A stretch of DNA of 46,037 nt from Phycisphaerales bacterium (GCA_020853095.1 JADYZN010000018.1:1-46037), one strand, 5' to 3'; counted from the first letter of the stretch, positions 16,030 to 24,999 are shown. The notes: generated by a model from the sequence alone, not told the origin. Made by a program: numbers and translations.

Positions 16030-17328
16030 TCATCCGATCTTTTCCCGGCCGTTCAAATAGGGACGCAGGACGTCGGGAACCGTCACCGTGCCGTCGGCGT
16101 TCTGATAATTTTCAAGAATCGGGATCAAAATCCGGGGGCTGGCGACCACGGTGTTGTTCAGCGTGTGGCAGAATTTCAGTTTGCCCTCGGCGTCCTTGTA
16201 TCGCAGATTGAGCCGGCGCGACTGGAATTCGTACAGACGGGATGCCGAGTGCGTTTCACCGTATCCGCTGTCGGGGTCTTTTTCGTTGACCCGGCTGGGC
16301 ATCCACGATTCGATGTCGATCTGGCTGGCGTTTTTGATGCCGATGTCCCCCGTGCAGCATTGCACCACGCGATAGGGCAGATTCAGCCGTTTGAGCATCT
16401 CCTCGGCGTACGAAAGCATTTCGCGGTGCCAGGCTTTGCTCTCCTCGATGTCGTTCCGGCAGATCACCACCTGTTCGCACTTGTCGAACTGATGGACGCG
16501 GTACAGACCGGCCGTGTCCTTGCCGTACGTTCCGGCCTCGCGTCGAAAACAGGTGCTGACGGCGACGTATTTGCGCGGCAGCGTGTTTTCCTCCAGCACC
16601 TCGTCCATGTGATAGGCCGTCAACCCCACCTCGGCCGTGCCGGTCAGGAATCGTTCATCCGGGCCGGGGTCCACCTCGTACGCCTGATCCCGCCCGCCGG
16701 GGAAAAACCCCGTCCCGCGCATCGCATCCTCGCGAACCAGCACCGGAACGGTCATTCCGGTGAACCCTTTTTCGCGGGTCATCAGATCGAAGGCCATCCG
16801 CAGGACCGCCTGGTGCAGCTCGGCGCCCAGCGAGCGCAGATAAAACGAACGGCTGCCGGCGATCTTCACGCCCCGCTCAAAATCGATCAACCCCAGTGCC
16901 TGGCCCAGCTCGACGTGGCTTTTGGGCGAAAAATTAAATTTTCGAGGTTCGCCCCAGCGATACAGCACCACGTTTTGTGAGGCATCTTTTCCTTCCGGCA
17001 CATCCGCATCCGGCGGCTGGGGAATTTGCAGCAGCAGCGGCTCGACCATCGCCTCGGCCGTTTTCATGCGTTCCTCGGCCTCTTTGACCTGCTGTTTCAG
17101 TTCGCCCACCCGCGCGATGGCCGCTTTTTTTTCCGCGGGATCCTTCAGGCGTCCGATTTCGGTCGAGGCTTTGTTCTGTTCAGAACGCAGCCGTTCAAAT
17201 TCCTGCTGCGCGGCCAGCCGCTGCTCGTCGGCTTTCAACACCGCCGCGATGTCCACCGTGACGCGCTTGAGAGTCGCCCCGCGCTGATATTTTTCCGGAT
17301 TGTCCCGCAGGTCTTTAAGGTCGATCAT
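16030..17328 (-). CDS. serS: Serine--tRNA ligase
   Basis: A class II aminoacyl-tRNA synthetase, 432 residues. The N-terminal long coiled-coil arm (about residues 30-100, rich in Lys, Glu, Gln and Ala) contacts the tRNA-Ser variable loop. The catalytic core shows TGTAEVGLTAYHMDE, motif 2 in STCFRREAGTYGKDT with GLYRVHQFDKCEQ, and motif 3 in NNTVVASPRILIPILENYQ. The C-terminus reads VPDVLRPYLNGREKIG. It is housekeeping and complete. It is in the leftward run between hisN (23-base gap) and the rbsD/fucU-like gene. Confidence 0.98.
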   Translation of the reverse strand: MIDLKDLRDNPEKYQRGATLKRVTVDIAAVLKADEQRLAAQQEFERLRSEQNKASTEIGRLKDPAEKKAAIARVGELKQQVKEAEERMKTAEAMVEPLLLQIPQPPDADVPEGKDASQNVVLYRWGEPRKFNFSPKSHVELGQALGLIDFERGVKIAGSRSFYLRSLGAELHQAVLRMAFDLMTREKGFTGMTVPVLVREDAMRGTGFFPGGRDQAYEVDPGPDERFLTGTAEVGLTAYHMDEVLEENTLPRKYVAVSTCFRREAGTYGKDTAGLYRVHQFDKCEQVVICRNDIEESKAWHREMLSYAEEMLKRLNLPYRVVQCCTGDIGIKNASQIDIESWMPSRVNEKDPDSGYGETHSASRLYEFQSRRLNLRYKDAEGKLKFCHTLNNTVVASPRILIPILENYQNADGTVTVPDVLRPYLNGREKIG

Positions 17329-17351
17329 AAATCATCAATTCCAGGGATTGA

Positions 17352-18134
17352 TCAGTGCCGGCGTCGTTCCGCTTTCAAAATCCCTTTAACCGAGTCCAAC
17401 AGCAGGCCGTTCACGGCCGCGCCATCCCCGGCATGGATGGACGCATCACCCGACCAGGTTGTGAACCCGCCACCCGCCTCGCGCAAAATCGGCGGCATCG
17501 GCGCCACATCCCACGGGTTTAATTGGGGGTCGATCATAATCTCCGCCCGGCCGGTTGCCACCAGCAGGTAGCCGTAACAATCCCCCCACGTTCGCGTCAA
17601 TTTGACCTTGCCGGCCAGTTGGTCGAACGCATCCGAACGGGCCTGACAGGTCGTCACGCTCGAACTCAGCAGCGTCGCCTCCTCCAGCTTGGAAACCTCC
17701 GACACCCGCGCCCGCCGGCCGTTCCACCAGCATCCCAGCCCATCGGCCGCCCAGAGCATCTCATCCAGCGCGGGCATGTAAATCACCCCCACCGACGGCG
17801 CGCCCCGCACCTCCACGCCGATCAGGACGCCATACAGCGGGACACCGTGAATAAAGGATTTGGTCCCGTCGATCGGGTCGATGATCCAGCGGTGGTCACC
17901 CCTCCCGCCGCTGCTTCCCTGCTCCTCCCCCAGGATCGCATGATCGGGGTACGTCCGGGCGATGCGCTGGCGGATGACTTCCTCGGCCTCGCGGTCGGCG
18001 CGCGTCACCGGCGTCTGGTCCGACTTGGTCTCCACCGCCACTCCTGTATTGAAATAAGCCAGCGTTCGCCGGCCCGCCAGATAGGCCGCCTCGACCGCCA
18101 CCGCCGCCAGATCCGCCAGTGCGATTTTCGACAT
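17352..18134 (-). CDS. hisN: Histidinol-phosphatase of the inositol-monophosphatase family
   Basis: A 260-residue Mg-dependent phosphatase of the IMPase superfamily. The metal-binding motifs are GEEQG (Glu), DPIDGTKSF (two Asp) and NPWDVAPMPPILREAGG (Asp). HisN-type enzymes dephosphorylate histidinol phosphate. The motif set fits HisN, and hisC and hisB lie a few genes downstream in the same run, which favours this assignment over inositol monophosphatase or CysQ. It starts three bases after the RNase H gene. Confidence 0.88.
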   Translation of the reverse strand: MSKIALADLAAVAVEAAYLAGRRTLAYFNTGVAVETKSDQTPVTRADREAEEVIRQRIARTYPDHAILGEEQGSSGGRGDHRWIIDPIDGTKSFIHGVPLYGVLIGVEVRGAPSVGVIYMPALDEMLWAADGLGCWWNGRRARVSEVSKLEEATLLSSSVTTCQARSDAFDQLAGKVKLTRTWGDCYGYLLVATGRAEIMIDPQLNPWDVAPMPPILREAGGGFTTWSGDASIHAGDGAAVNGLLLDSVKGILKAERRRH

Positions 18135-18137
18135 AAT

Positions 18138-18734
18138 CTATCGCTCCGCTTCCATTTTCATGCCGCACTGACAGACGAACGGCTTTAATTGATGCGGCCG
18201 AATCGACGATGGGCGCTGAACCATCACCACGCAACCGCAGCGATGGCAGGTCCATTTGTCTCCGGCCGTCGCCGCTCTGGGAGAAGGCGATTCCAGATCG
18301 GTCTGCTCTCCATCGGCCTCTGTAACATCCCCTTTTTTGTCCATCGCCAGGTTGGCCAGTTTGTCCGCCAGGGCGTTGTGGTCGCGCAGGTTGTGTTCAA
18401 ACCGCACCTGCTCAAATTCGTCGACCAATTGACTGGCCTCTTCAAACAACGGCCGTAAATCCTCGCTTTTGACGCGATATTCCCCCTTCATCTGCCGGAT
18501 GATCAATTCGCTGTCACCTTTTACGTGGATGCGCTTCGCCCCCAGTTTTTTGGCTTCGCGCAGGACGGTGATCAGCGCTTTGTATTCGGCGACGTTGTTC
18601 GTCGCCCTTCCCACGTACCGGCCCAACGTCACCAGCGGCGTGCGATCGGCCGCCCGCACCACCACTCCGATTCCCGCCGGCCCCGGATTCCCGCGCGACC
18701 CGCCGTCAAATTCAAGGTTCAGAACCTCATCCAT
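18138..18734 (-). CDS. Ribonuclease HI family protein with C-terminal zinc-ribbon-like tail
   Basis: A 198-residue RNase H-fold protein. The N-terminal 130 residues carry the catalytic acidic residues: FDGGSRGNPG (Asp), NNVAEYKALI (Glu), VKGDSELIIRQMKGEY (Asp) and RDHNALADKLANLA (His/Asp). It would cut the RNA of RNA-DNA hybrids or act on related nucleic acids. The C-terminal part has four or more cysteines (WTCHRCGC ... FVCQCG), a likely zinc ribbon outside the standard domain. The ATG at 18734 overlaps the end of the upstream coiled-coil zinc-ribbon gene by eight bases, suggesting coupled translation. Confidence 0.92.
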   Translation of the reverse strand: MDEVLNLEFDGGSRGNPGPAGIGVVVRAADRTPLVTLGRYVGRATNNVAEYKALITVLREAKKLGAKRIHVKGDSELIIRQMKGEYRVKSEDLRPLFEEASQLVDEFEQVRFEHNLRDHNALADKLANLAMDKKGDVTEADGEQTDLESPSPRAATAGDKWTCHRCGCVVMVQRPSSIRPHQLKPFVCQCGMKMEAER

Positions 18735-19620
18735 GCCCTTGCTCGCTCTTTTCGCCGTCCTCAGGCTCATCGGGCGTCATCGACTTGAGCACGTCCGCCG
18801 CCGATTCCTGCCGACGGGTTGTCGCCGCCGGTACGTCGCCCGCGGGCTTTTCCCGTGGCGGTTTTTTCTTGTTGACGGCCGCCTCCGGCGGCAACTCATC
18901 GGGGATGTACAAAATCCGATGGCAGCTTGGACAGAAAATCAGCTCATCCCTCGCATGGAGCTTGTTGTACACGTCCGTCACCAGGTCCATCATGCAGGCC
19001 GTGCAGACGTATTCCTCCCGCCGTCGATCCGGCTTGGACAAGGCGCTCATCGCCTCCCCTTCAAATCGATCCGCCAGCCGTTCAAACGCCATCAGGGCCT
19101 TGGGCGAAACCGCCGCCGCGGCCGCATCACGCGCCGGGCGAAGGCCGTCGATTTCGGCCTGCAACGCCGCGACCGTATCTCCCATCTGATCTTTCATCGT
19201 TTGCGATTTGACTTTTTCCCCTTCCATGTGGGTGGCCAGTTCCTTGACCTCCACCAGCCCCCGCTCGACTTGTTCCATGATCTTCAGCGCCTGTTCCTCG
19301 GCCTTGGAGCGGTCCACCTTTTCGGTGTTGATCTCGATGAGAAACGCCTGATATTCCTTGTTGTTCTTCGCCGCCTGCTGCTGGCCGCGGAGCCGTTCAA
19401 TCCGCGCATCGCGGGTTTTGATGTCCAGTTCGAGCTGGGCGGCCTGGGTCTGTTGTTCCTTGAGCGCCTGCAATTGGCCGCTGTGTTTCTGTTCCAGGTC
19501 GCGGACCCTCCGCTCCTGGATGCGGACGTTTTTCGTCGCGGCCTCCAGCCTGCCTTGCGCCGCGCGAAGTGCCATGTCGGCCTGATACAACTGGACCAAA
19601 GCGATGTTGGTCGGACCCAT
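18727..19620 (-). CDS. Coiled-coil protein with C4 zinc ribbon
   Basis: A 297-residue cytoplasmic protein. Residues about 10-190 are a long charged coiled coil rich in Gln, Glu, Ala and Lys. A C4 zinc ribbon follows: CTACMMDLV, then FCPSCHRILYIP. The C-terminus is a disordered Pro/Lys/Glu-rich tail. This layout is common in Planctomycetota and Chlamydiota and in the family often described as a zinc-ribbon/nucleic-acid-binding protein next to RNase H or Nif3-like genes. The ATG at 19620 has GAGGAA about six bases upstream; an earlier in-frame start is not supported by a ribosome binding site. It overlaps the RNase H gene. Confidence 0.88.
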   Translation of the reverse strand: MGPTNIALVQLYQADMALRAAQGRLEAATKNVRIQERRVRDLEQKHSGQLQALKEQQTQAAQLELDIKTRDARIERLRGQQQAAKNNKEYQAFLIEINTEKVDRSKAEEQALKIMEQVERGLVEVKELATHMEGEKVKSQTMKDQMGDTVAALQAEIDGLRPARDAAAAAVSPKALMAFERLADRFEGEAMSALSKPDRRREEYVCTACMMDLVTDVYNKLHARDELIFCPSCHRILYIPDELPPEAAVNKKKPPREKPAGDVPAATTRRQESAADVLKSMTPDEPEDGEKSEQGHG

Positions 19621-19747
19621 TGCGAATTCCTCGGTTATCAAAAGAGCATTTTGTTCCGCCGGAAAAATCCACCCGCGGGCGTTTCCGGCCATTGGACGAA
19701 ATTATGCGATTTTCTCCCCTCTTGCAATCACCATCCACGACCGTCGA

Positions 19748-20413
19748 TCAGGATTTGGCGCGTAATTCGGCCAGAAGCCCGCGAAAGGCCTGGTCGATGC
19801 GCGCGGTGATTTGTGCCGGTTTCAGGTGATTTAATTCCATCGGCGCGCCATACAGGACGCGAATGGGGGCCGGATGGAAAAATTTTCGCCCGCGCGGCCA
19901 GGCGGCAAACGACCCGCTGACCACCACCGGAACCACCGGCACGCCCGCCCGCCGGACCATCAGGGCGACGCCCGGTTCGATTGGTCCCAGCTCACCGGTC
20001 TGGGTCCGCGAGCCTTCGGGATAGATGTTCAGGATGTGCCCTTCCTTCAATAAGCGGATCGTCTCCCTGACCGCTCCGATGTCCCCCTCGCCCTGTCGCA
20101 CCGGAAAGGCGCGCAGAGAGCGGATCAACCAACCGAAAACGGGGTTTTCAAACAAACCGGACTTGGCTAAAAAGCTGACCGGCCGCCTCATCCGCACCGC
20201 GACAACCACCGGATCAAGATAGCTCTCATGGTTGGCCACCAGCAGGACGCCCCCGCGGGGTGGGATGTGATGCAGGCCGTACACCTTCAAGTCGAACAAA
20301 AGTGTGGTAAAGATGCGGGCGATCCCCTGGCATCCGCTCCAGAGGATGGGTCGTCGGAGGGTGCGGTCCTCCGGGGGATGGGTGTCGGTGGGTTGGTCGG
20401 TTGCGGCTTCCAT
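19748..20413 (-). CDS. plsC: 1-acyl-sn-glycerol-3-phosphate acyltransferase
   Basis: PlsC adds the second acyl chain to lysophosphatidic acid, giving phosphatidic acid for membrane phospholipids. The 221 residues include the catalytic NHESYLD (H-x4-D), the substrate-binding YPEGSRT and VPVVPVVVSGS. A hydrophobic segment near the N-terminus fits peripheral membrane attachment. It begins 16 bases after cmk, a pairing also seen in many other bacteria. Confidence 0.93.
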   Translation of the reverse strand: MEAATDQPTDTHPPEDRTLRRPILWSGCQGIARIFTTLLFDLKVYGLHHIPPRGGVLLVANHESYLDPVVVAVRMRRPVSFLAKSGLFENPVFGWLIRSLRAFPVRQGEGDIGAVRETIRLLKEGHILNIYPEGSRTQTGELGPIEPGVALMVRRAGVPVVPVVVSGSFAAWPRGRKFFHPAPIRVLYGAPMELNHLKPAQITARIDQAFRGLLAELRAKS

Positions 20414-20429
20414 TAGGATTGTGGGTTGA

Positions 20430-21101
20430 TCACGATTGTTCCATGCGTTGGCGGGCCAGTTTGACGATGGCCTCGATCACCTGCTGTTGAGTCAAATGGG
20501 TGGTGTCAATGATGCTCGCATCCGTCGCGGCGGCCAGCGGGCCGGTGGCCCGTCCCGAGTCGCGCTGGTCGCGCTCGACGATCTGTCGAAGAATCTCGGC
20601 CGGATCGACGATCTCACCCCGGGCGCGAAGCTGGGCGACCCGCCGCCTCCCCCGCTCGGCCGGGTCGGCATCAAGATAGATTTTTAATGTTGCATCTGGG
20701 AAGACAACGCTCCCCTGATCGCGCCCTTCGGTAACCAAACTTCCTCGCTGCTGGCCCAGTTGGCGTTGTTGTTCCACCAGTTGCTGGCGGATGGCCGGGA
20801 CCACCGCAATCCGACTGGCGGCTGCGGTCACCTCGGCGCCGCGCAACAGATGTCCGACCGGTTCATCGTTCAGTTGGATGGCCGGCGGATGGGCCGACCA
20901 GTCAAACTCGATTCGGGCGTGGCGGGCGATGAATTCCAGTTCGCGCGGATCATTCAAATCGGCCTGTCGCCTCACCGCCGCCAGCGCGACTGCCCTGTAC
21001 ATCGCCCCGGTGTCGAGAAAATCAAAGCCCAGCAGGTCGGCCACCTTCTGGGCGACGCTGGATTTTCCCGTGCCGGCCGGCCCGTCGATGGTGATCACCA
21101 T
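20430..21101 (-). CDS. cmk: Cytidylate kinase
   Basis: Cmk phosphorylates CMP and dCMP. The 223 residues match the family. Visible are the P-loop IDGPAGTGKSSVA at the N-terminus, FLDTGAMYRAVAL, EGRDQGSVVFPDA (the family has GRDIGTVVFP) and the lid region with AERGRRRVAQLRARG. The ATG at 21101 starts the conserved core; longer in-frame starts would overlap thuA. It is 17 bases from thuA upstream and 16 from plsC downstream. Confidence 0.96.
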   Translation of the reverse strand: MVITIDGPAGTGKSSVAQKVADLLGFDFLDTGAMYRAVALAAVRRQADLNDPRELEFIARHARIEFDWSAHPPAIQLNDEPVGHLLRGAEVTAAASRIAVVPAIRQQLVEQQRQLGQQRGSLVTEGRDQGSVVFPDATLKIYLDADPAERGRRRVAQLRARGEIVDPAEILRQIVERDQRDSGRATGPLAAATDASIIDTTHLTQQQVIEAIVKLARQRMEQS

Positions 21102-21118
21102 GGGAGATTCAACGCGAT

Positions 21119-21778
21119 TCAAGCTTTTGCCGCCCATTGAAAGCCCCGGCGCATCAAAGTCAGACAAGGCTCGCTTTGAACGACATTCTCCTGGTGGCCC
21201 AGGGAATTGTAAAACACCCGCCCCTTGCCCCAAAACTTGGTCCAAACCACCGGCATCCGCACCGGCCCGTTGGGAACGTGCGGCCCATCGACCACGGGCA
21301 TGGGCGTCACCGCCAGCACTTTCACGGCCGGGTCCACGTGCATGTAATACTGTTCGCTGGAAACCTCAAAATCGTCGATGCCGCGGGTGATCGGATGGGA
21401 ATGATCGGTGATCCTGACCTGATATCGCACGCCATCGTTGCCCGGGTGGGCCACCCATTGTCCGCCGGTCATGAATTGCCACTCGGGGCTTTCACGAAAC
21501 GCATCGCACATCCCGCCATGGCAACCCGCCAGCCCGACGCCGCTTTGGACGGCCTTGTTGACCGGTTGGAACTGTTCCTCGGTGATCTTTCCCATCGTCC
21601 AGATGGGAACGATCAGGTTGAGCGAATTCAGCTTTTCGGCGTCAAGAAAGGCGTCCAACGTGTCGGAAACCTCAACGGCAAAGCCCTCTTCAACCAGTGT
21701 CCGTTGAAAGATGTCCGCGACCTGCCGGGGTTGATGGCCATCCCAGCCACCCCATACGATCAATGCGCTTTTGCCCAC
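21119..21778 (-). CDS. ThuA domain-containing protein
   Basis: A 219-residue protein of the ThuA family (class I glutamine-amidotransferase-like fold, named after a trehalose-utilisation gene). Visible are VWGGWDGHQPRQVA, LIVPIWTMGKIT, GVGLAGCHGGMCDAF and YNSLGHQENV. The family is abundant in Planctomycetota; its activity is poorly known. The start is GTG at 21778 with AGGAG seven bases upstream. A -10 TATAAT and a 17-bp palindrome lie just before it. It is the first gene of the long leftward run ending at hisB. Confidence 0.9.
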   Translation of the reverse strand: MGKSALIVWGGWDGHQPRQVADIFQRTLVEEGFAVEVSDTLDAFLDAEKLNSLNLIVPIWTMGKITEEQFQPVNKAVQSGVGLAGCHGGMCDAFRESPEWQFMTGGQWVAHPGNDGVRYQVRITDHSHPITRGIDDFEVSSEQYYMHVDPAVKVLAVTPMPVVDGPHVPNGPVRMPVVWTKFWGKGRVFYNSLGHQENVVQSEPCLTLMRRGFQWAAKA

Positions 21779-21796
21779 GAAGATCTCCTGAATTCG

Positions 21797-21813
21797 GCCG
21801 CATTATATGCGGC
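21797..21813. promoter_or_regulatory. 17-bp palindrome overlapping the thuA -10 box (candidate operator)
   Basis: GCCGCATTATATGCGGC is a perfect inverted repeat with seven-base arms and a three-base centre. It contains the minus-strand TATAAT (21807-21802) that would drive thuA, about 23 bases before the GTG. Overlap of the dyad with a -10 box is the geometry of a repressor site. Confidence 0.5.
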
Positions 21814-21886
21814 GAACAGGGGAAATAAAGCGGGCCGCGATGTCGCGAATTTTGCCTCCGCGACAACAATCATCGGGCCGCTCGGC

Positions 21887-21892
21887 TATAAT
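21887..21892 (+). promoter_or_regulatory. -10 box of the zinc-ribbon membrane-protein gene
   Basis: A perfect TATAAT ends 11 bases before the ATG at 21904. No good -35 is visible at 16-18 bp. Transcription would start about four bases before the ATG. Confidence 0.5.
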
Positions 21893-21903
21893 ACCGATGG
21901 TAT

Positions 21904-23175
21904 ATGATTCGATTTCCCTGCCATTGCGGACATGAGTTTGAACTGCCGGAAGAGATGGCCGGCGGTTTGATGCAATGTCCGCATTGCGGCCGTCTGAACG
22001 ATGTGCCGACCTTGAGCGATCTGGCCAATCTGGGCGTCGATGGAACCTATAACATGGAATCGACGACCTCAACCGCCGAGGCCGATCGCATGTCACAGCT
22101 CCGGAGGGCCTTTACCCGTCAAAAAAACGATCCGGCGGGAAGTCCCATCGACCTGCTTCCCACGCTGGATGATGTGGATCGGGTCGGCTCCGATGATGGT
22201 CCACTCTCATTGAGTGACCAGGTTCGCCCCGGCGCGCCCAAATACGATCCTGAAACCGGCGAGCTGGTTCGCCCATTGAACGTCCGGCCCATGGATCTGC
22301 CGGATGAATCCTCCATTCCCATCGCCGGACGATCCATCGGATATACCAGCGAAGACCTGGCAAGCCGATACACTCCCGGACGGATTCTGCTGGAATTGCT
22401 GTTTCCGGTGAATCTGGTGGTGATGTTGTTTGTCCTGCTGGCGCATGTGGTGGCTCAACTGACGTTGTACATCATTTTCGGATGGGTTGTGACGCTGGCC
22501 ATCGCGGGGTTGATTATGGCCCACTATGCCACCGTGGTGGAGGAAATCGGCCCGGAAGACCGTGATGAACTCCCCCGGCCGCTGCGCAATGCCAGCATCG
22601 GCGATGATCTCTGGCGGCCGTTTTGCCATTTCTTCCTCTCCCTGGCCCTGTGCTATGGACCAATGGTGGCGGCGTGGTATGCGGGGGTCGTCCTTCACGA
22701 TGCCCTGCTGGTTTCGCTGGTGCCGATACTCTTTGGTTTGGGCGGGTTTGTTTTCCCGGCCGTTCTAATGACGGCCATCACCAGCGGCGCACCGCTGGCC
22801 AATCTTCGTCCCGACCGGCTCCTGAGCGTTATTCGCCAGTGTGGCGGCGGATATCTGGTTTCGGTCATTGCCTGTCTGCTGGCCAGCGGCTTGTATCTGT
22901 GGTTGATCGTCGGCCTGGAGATGATCCCCCGCCAATGGTTGTCCGCCAATCCCTGGTTGTCGAACCTGAATCATTTCGTCGTTGTTTATCTCCTGATCTG
23001 GATCGCGATCTACGGGGTTCATTTTTTTGCGTGGCATCTGGGTTTGCTCTACCGCCGTCACCACGAGCGGTTCAACTGGACCTTGCAACGACACATTCCG
23101 GCCAACCGCATGGCGAACCTGCCACAGGAAGTCGCCCGGCGACATGCGGAAGCACAAAAGAGAGCCGCCCCTTAA
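21904..23175 (+). CDS. Multi-pass membrane protein with N-terminal zinc ribbon
   Basis: A 423-residue hypothetical protein. Residues 1-30 form a small zinc ribbon (CHCGHEF ... CPHCGR) typical of planctomycete proteins. A polar, probably disordered segment spans about 35-155. About six transmembrane helices then follow, including ELLFPVNLVVMLFVLLAHVV, VVTLAIAGLIM, FFLSLALCYGPMVAAWYAG, LVSLVPILFGLGGFVFPAVLM, VSVIACLLASGLYLWLIVGL and FVVVYLLIWIAIYGVHFF. The C-terminal basic tail is cytoplasmic. I recognise no function. nadE follows after about 30 bases on the same strand. Confidence 0.82.
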   Translation: MIRFPCHCGHEFELPEEMAGGLMQCPHCGRLNDVPTLSDLANLGVDGTYNMESTTSTAEADRMSQLRRAFTRQKNDPAGSPIDLLPTLDDVDRVGSDDGPLSLSDQVRPGAPKYDPETGELVRPLNVRPMDLPDESSIPIAGRSIGYTSEDLASRYTPGRILLELLFPVNLVVMLFVLLAHVVAQLTLYIIFGWVVTLAIAGLIMAHYATVVEEIGPEDRDELPRPLRNASIGDDLWRPFCHFFLSLALCYGPMVAAWYAGVVLHDALLVSLVPILFGLGGFVFPAVLMTAITSGAPLANLRPDRLLSVIRQCGGGYLVSVIACLLASGLYLWLIVGLEMIPRQWLSANPWLSNLNHFVVVYLLIWIAIYGVHFFAWHLGLLYRRHHERFNWTLQRHIPANRMANLPQEVARRHAEAQKRAAP

Positions 23176-23206
23176 AGGTTTGGCCGCGCGGCCCTACAAT
23201 CATTCC

Positions 23207-24907
23207 ATGCGGATCGCATTGGCGCAAATCAATTGCACGGTCGGGGACATCGCGGGCAACTGCCGCAAGATTCTGGCGTTTACCCAGCGGGCCAGGGATC
23301 AAGGGGCGCAACTGGTGGTGTTTCCCGAACTATCGGTGGTGGGATACCCGCCGAGGGATTTGCTCTTAAAACCGCAGTTTGTCGCGGATAATCTGCGCGG
23401 GCTGGATTTGATCGCGTCGCGGGTCAGCGGGATCGACGTCATTGTCGGTTATGCCCAGCGCAACGACCAGCCGGTCGGCCGGCCGCTGTTTAACGCGGCG
23501 GCGCTGCTGCGGGATGGCAAAATCGTCAGCCGACATTTCAAAACCCTTTTACCCACGTATGACGTTTTTGATGAAAGCCGGTATTTCGAGCCGGGGCCGG
23601 CTTGCGATCGCTGCAACCTGGTCAAGATCGCCGACGTCACGGCCGGCCTGTCGATCTGTGAAGACCTGTGGAACGATGAAAAAATGGTCTCCCGGCGGCT
23701 TTATCACCAGAATCCCATCGCAGACCTGCACGCGGCCGGCGCACAGATGCTGATCAACATCAGCGCCTCGCCCTTTGTCTCTGGAAAACACGAATTTCGC
23801 CTGGATCTGTTCTCCTCGCAGGTCAAACAGTTCGGCCGGCCGTTGATCTACGTCAATCAGGTCGGCGGAAACGATGAGCTGGTTTTCGACGGCAACAGCG
23901 TCGTATTTGATGCCGCCGGCAACGTCATCGCGCAGGCCAGGGATTTTGAGGAAGACCTGTTGTTGGTGGATCTGCCGGGCGACCCCGCGCGCGGTTCGGC
24001 CGGTACGCATACCCACGCCCGCGGCACGGCCGCCATTTACAAGGCGCTGGTGCTGGGATTGCGCGACTACGTGCATAAATGCGGGTTCAAAAGCGTGGTG
24101 CTGGGCCTTTCCGGCGGAATTGATTCAGCCCTGACCGCGGCCCTGGCGGTGGCGGCGCTGGGAAAGGACAAGGTCGTCGGGGTCGCGATGCCCAGCCGGT
24201 TCAGCTCAGACCATTCGATTGCCGATGCCGAGGCCTTGGCGCACAATCTCGGCATCGCTTTTCACATCGTGCCGATTCGATCCATTCACGAGCAATATGA
24301 AAACACGCTTGCCCCGTTTTTCGCCCAGGCCGCCCGCGATGTCACCGAGGAAAACCTCCAGGCCCGCGTGCGCGGCGCGCTGCTCATGGCTTTTTCAAAC
24401 AAATTCAATCATCTCCTGCTGACCACCGGCAACAAAAGCGAGCTTGCGGCGGGTTATTGCACGCTCTATGGCGACATGTGCGGCGGACTGGCGATCCTCA
24501 GCGACGTTCCCAAGACGATTGTTTATGAGCTGTCCGAGCTGGTCAACCAGCAGGCCGCCTGCGAATTGATCCCTCGCAACAGCATCACCAAAGCCCCCTC
24601 GGCCGAGCTTCGACCCAATCAGACCGACCAGGATTCGCTTCCGCCGTACGATATTCTCGATGCGATCTTGTACCGATACGTCGAGGAAGAAAAAAGCGTC
24701 GGCCAGATCATCGCCGAAGGATTTGACGCCCCCACCGTCCTGCGAATCGCCAAGCTGGTGGATCGAAGTGAATACAAACGAAGACAGGCCGCGCCCGGCA
24801 TCAAAGTCACCAGCCGTGCATTTGGATACGGCCGTCGGATGCCCATCGCCCAACGCTACGAGCAGGTCATCCCCAAACATGGCGAGCCTTCGCCGATGCG
24901 GGAATGA
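23207..24907 (+). CDS. nadE: Glutamine-dependent NAD+ synthetase
   Basis: NadE makes NAD+ from deamido-NAD+, ATP and glutamine. The 566 residues contain an N-terminal nitrilase-type glutaminase (Glu in VFPELSVVGYPPRD, Lys in HFKTLLPTYDVFDE, Cys in LSICEDLWND) and a C-terminal synthetase with the ATP P-loop LSGGIDSAL at about residue 300 and LTTGNKSELAAGYCTLYGD. All glutaminase residues are present, so it can use glutamine. The ATG at 23207 begins the conserved MRIALAQINC; a longer in-frame extension reads through the upstream membrane-protein gene. Confidence 0.97.
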   Translation: MRIALAQINCTVGDIAGNCRKILAFTQRARDQGAQLVVFPELSVVGYPPRDLLLKPQFVADNLRGLDLIASRVSGIDVIVGYAQRNDQPVGRPLFNAAALLRDGKIVSRHFKTLLPTYDVFDESRYFEPGPACDRCNLVKIADVTAGLSICEDLWNDEKMVSRRLYHQNPIADLHAAGAQMLINISASPFVSGKHEFRLDLFSSQVKQFGRPLIYVNQVGGNDELVFDGNSVVFDAAGNVIAQARDFEEDLLLVDLPGDPARGSAGTHTHARGTAAIYKALVLGLRDYVHKCGFKSVVLGLSGGIDSALTAALAVAALGKDKVVGVAMPSRFSSDHSIADAEALAHNLGIAFHIVPIRSIHEQYENTLAPFFAQAARDVTEENLQARVRGALLMAFSNKFNHLLLTTGNKSELAAGYCTLYGDMCGGLAILSDVPKTIVYELSELVNQQAACELIPRNSITKAPSAELRPNQTDQDSLPPYDILDAILYRYVEEEKSVGQIIAEGFDAPTVLRIAKLVDRSEYKRRQAAPGIKVTSRAFGYGRRMPIAQRYEQVIPKHGEPSPMRE

Positions 24908-24918
24908 TCGCCACTTTG

Positions 24919-24975
24919 ATCAACGCCCGCCGCGTTGATGACTCATCCCCTCCTCCGATGAATCCGGAGGAGGGG
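24919..24975. terminator. Two tandem hairpins between nadE and the convergent TlpA-like gene
   Basis: ATCAACGC-N5-GCGTTGAT (24919-24939) and CCCCTCCTCCG-N7-CGGAGGAGGGG (24947-24975) are strong perfect stems in the convergent gap. The second has an 11-bp GC-rich stem. Neither is followed by a clear T-tract, so they are bidirectional terminator candidates. Confidence 0.6.
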
Positions 24976-24999
24976 AATACGGTGCGTTCAGAGGGATGA

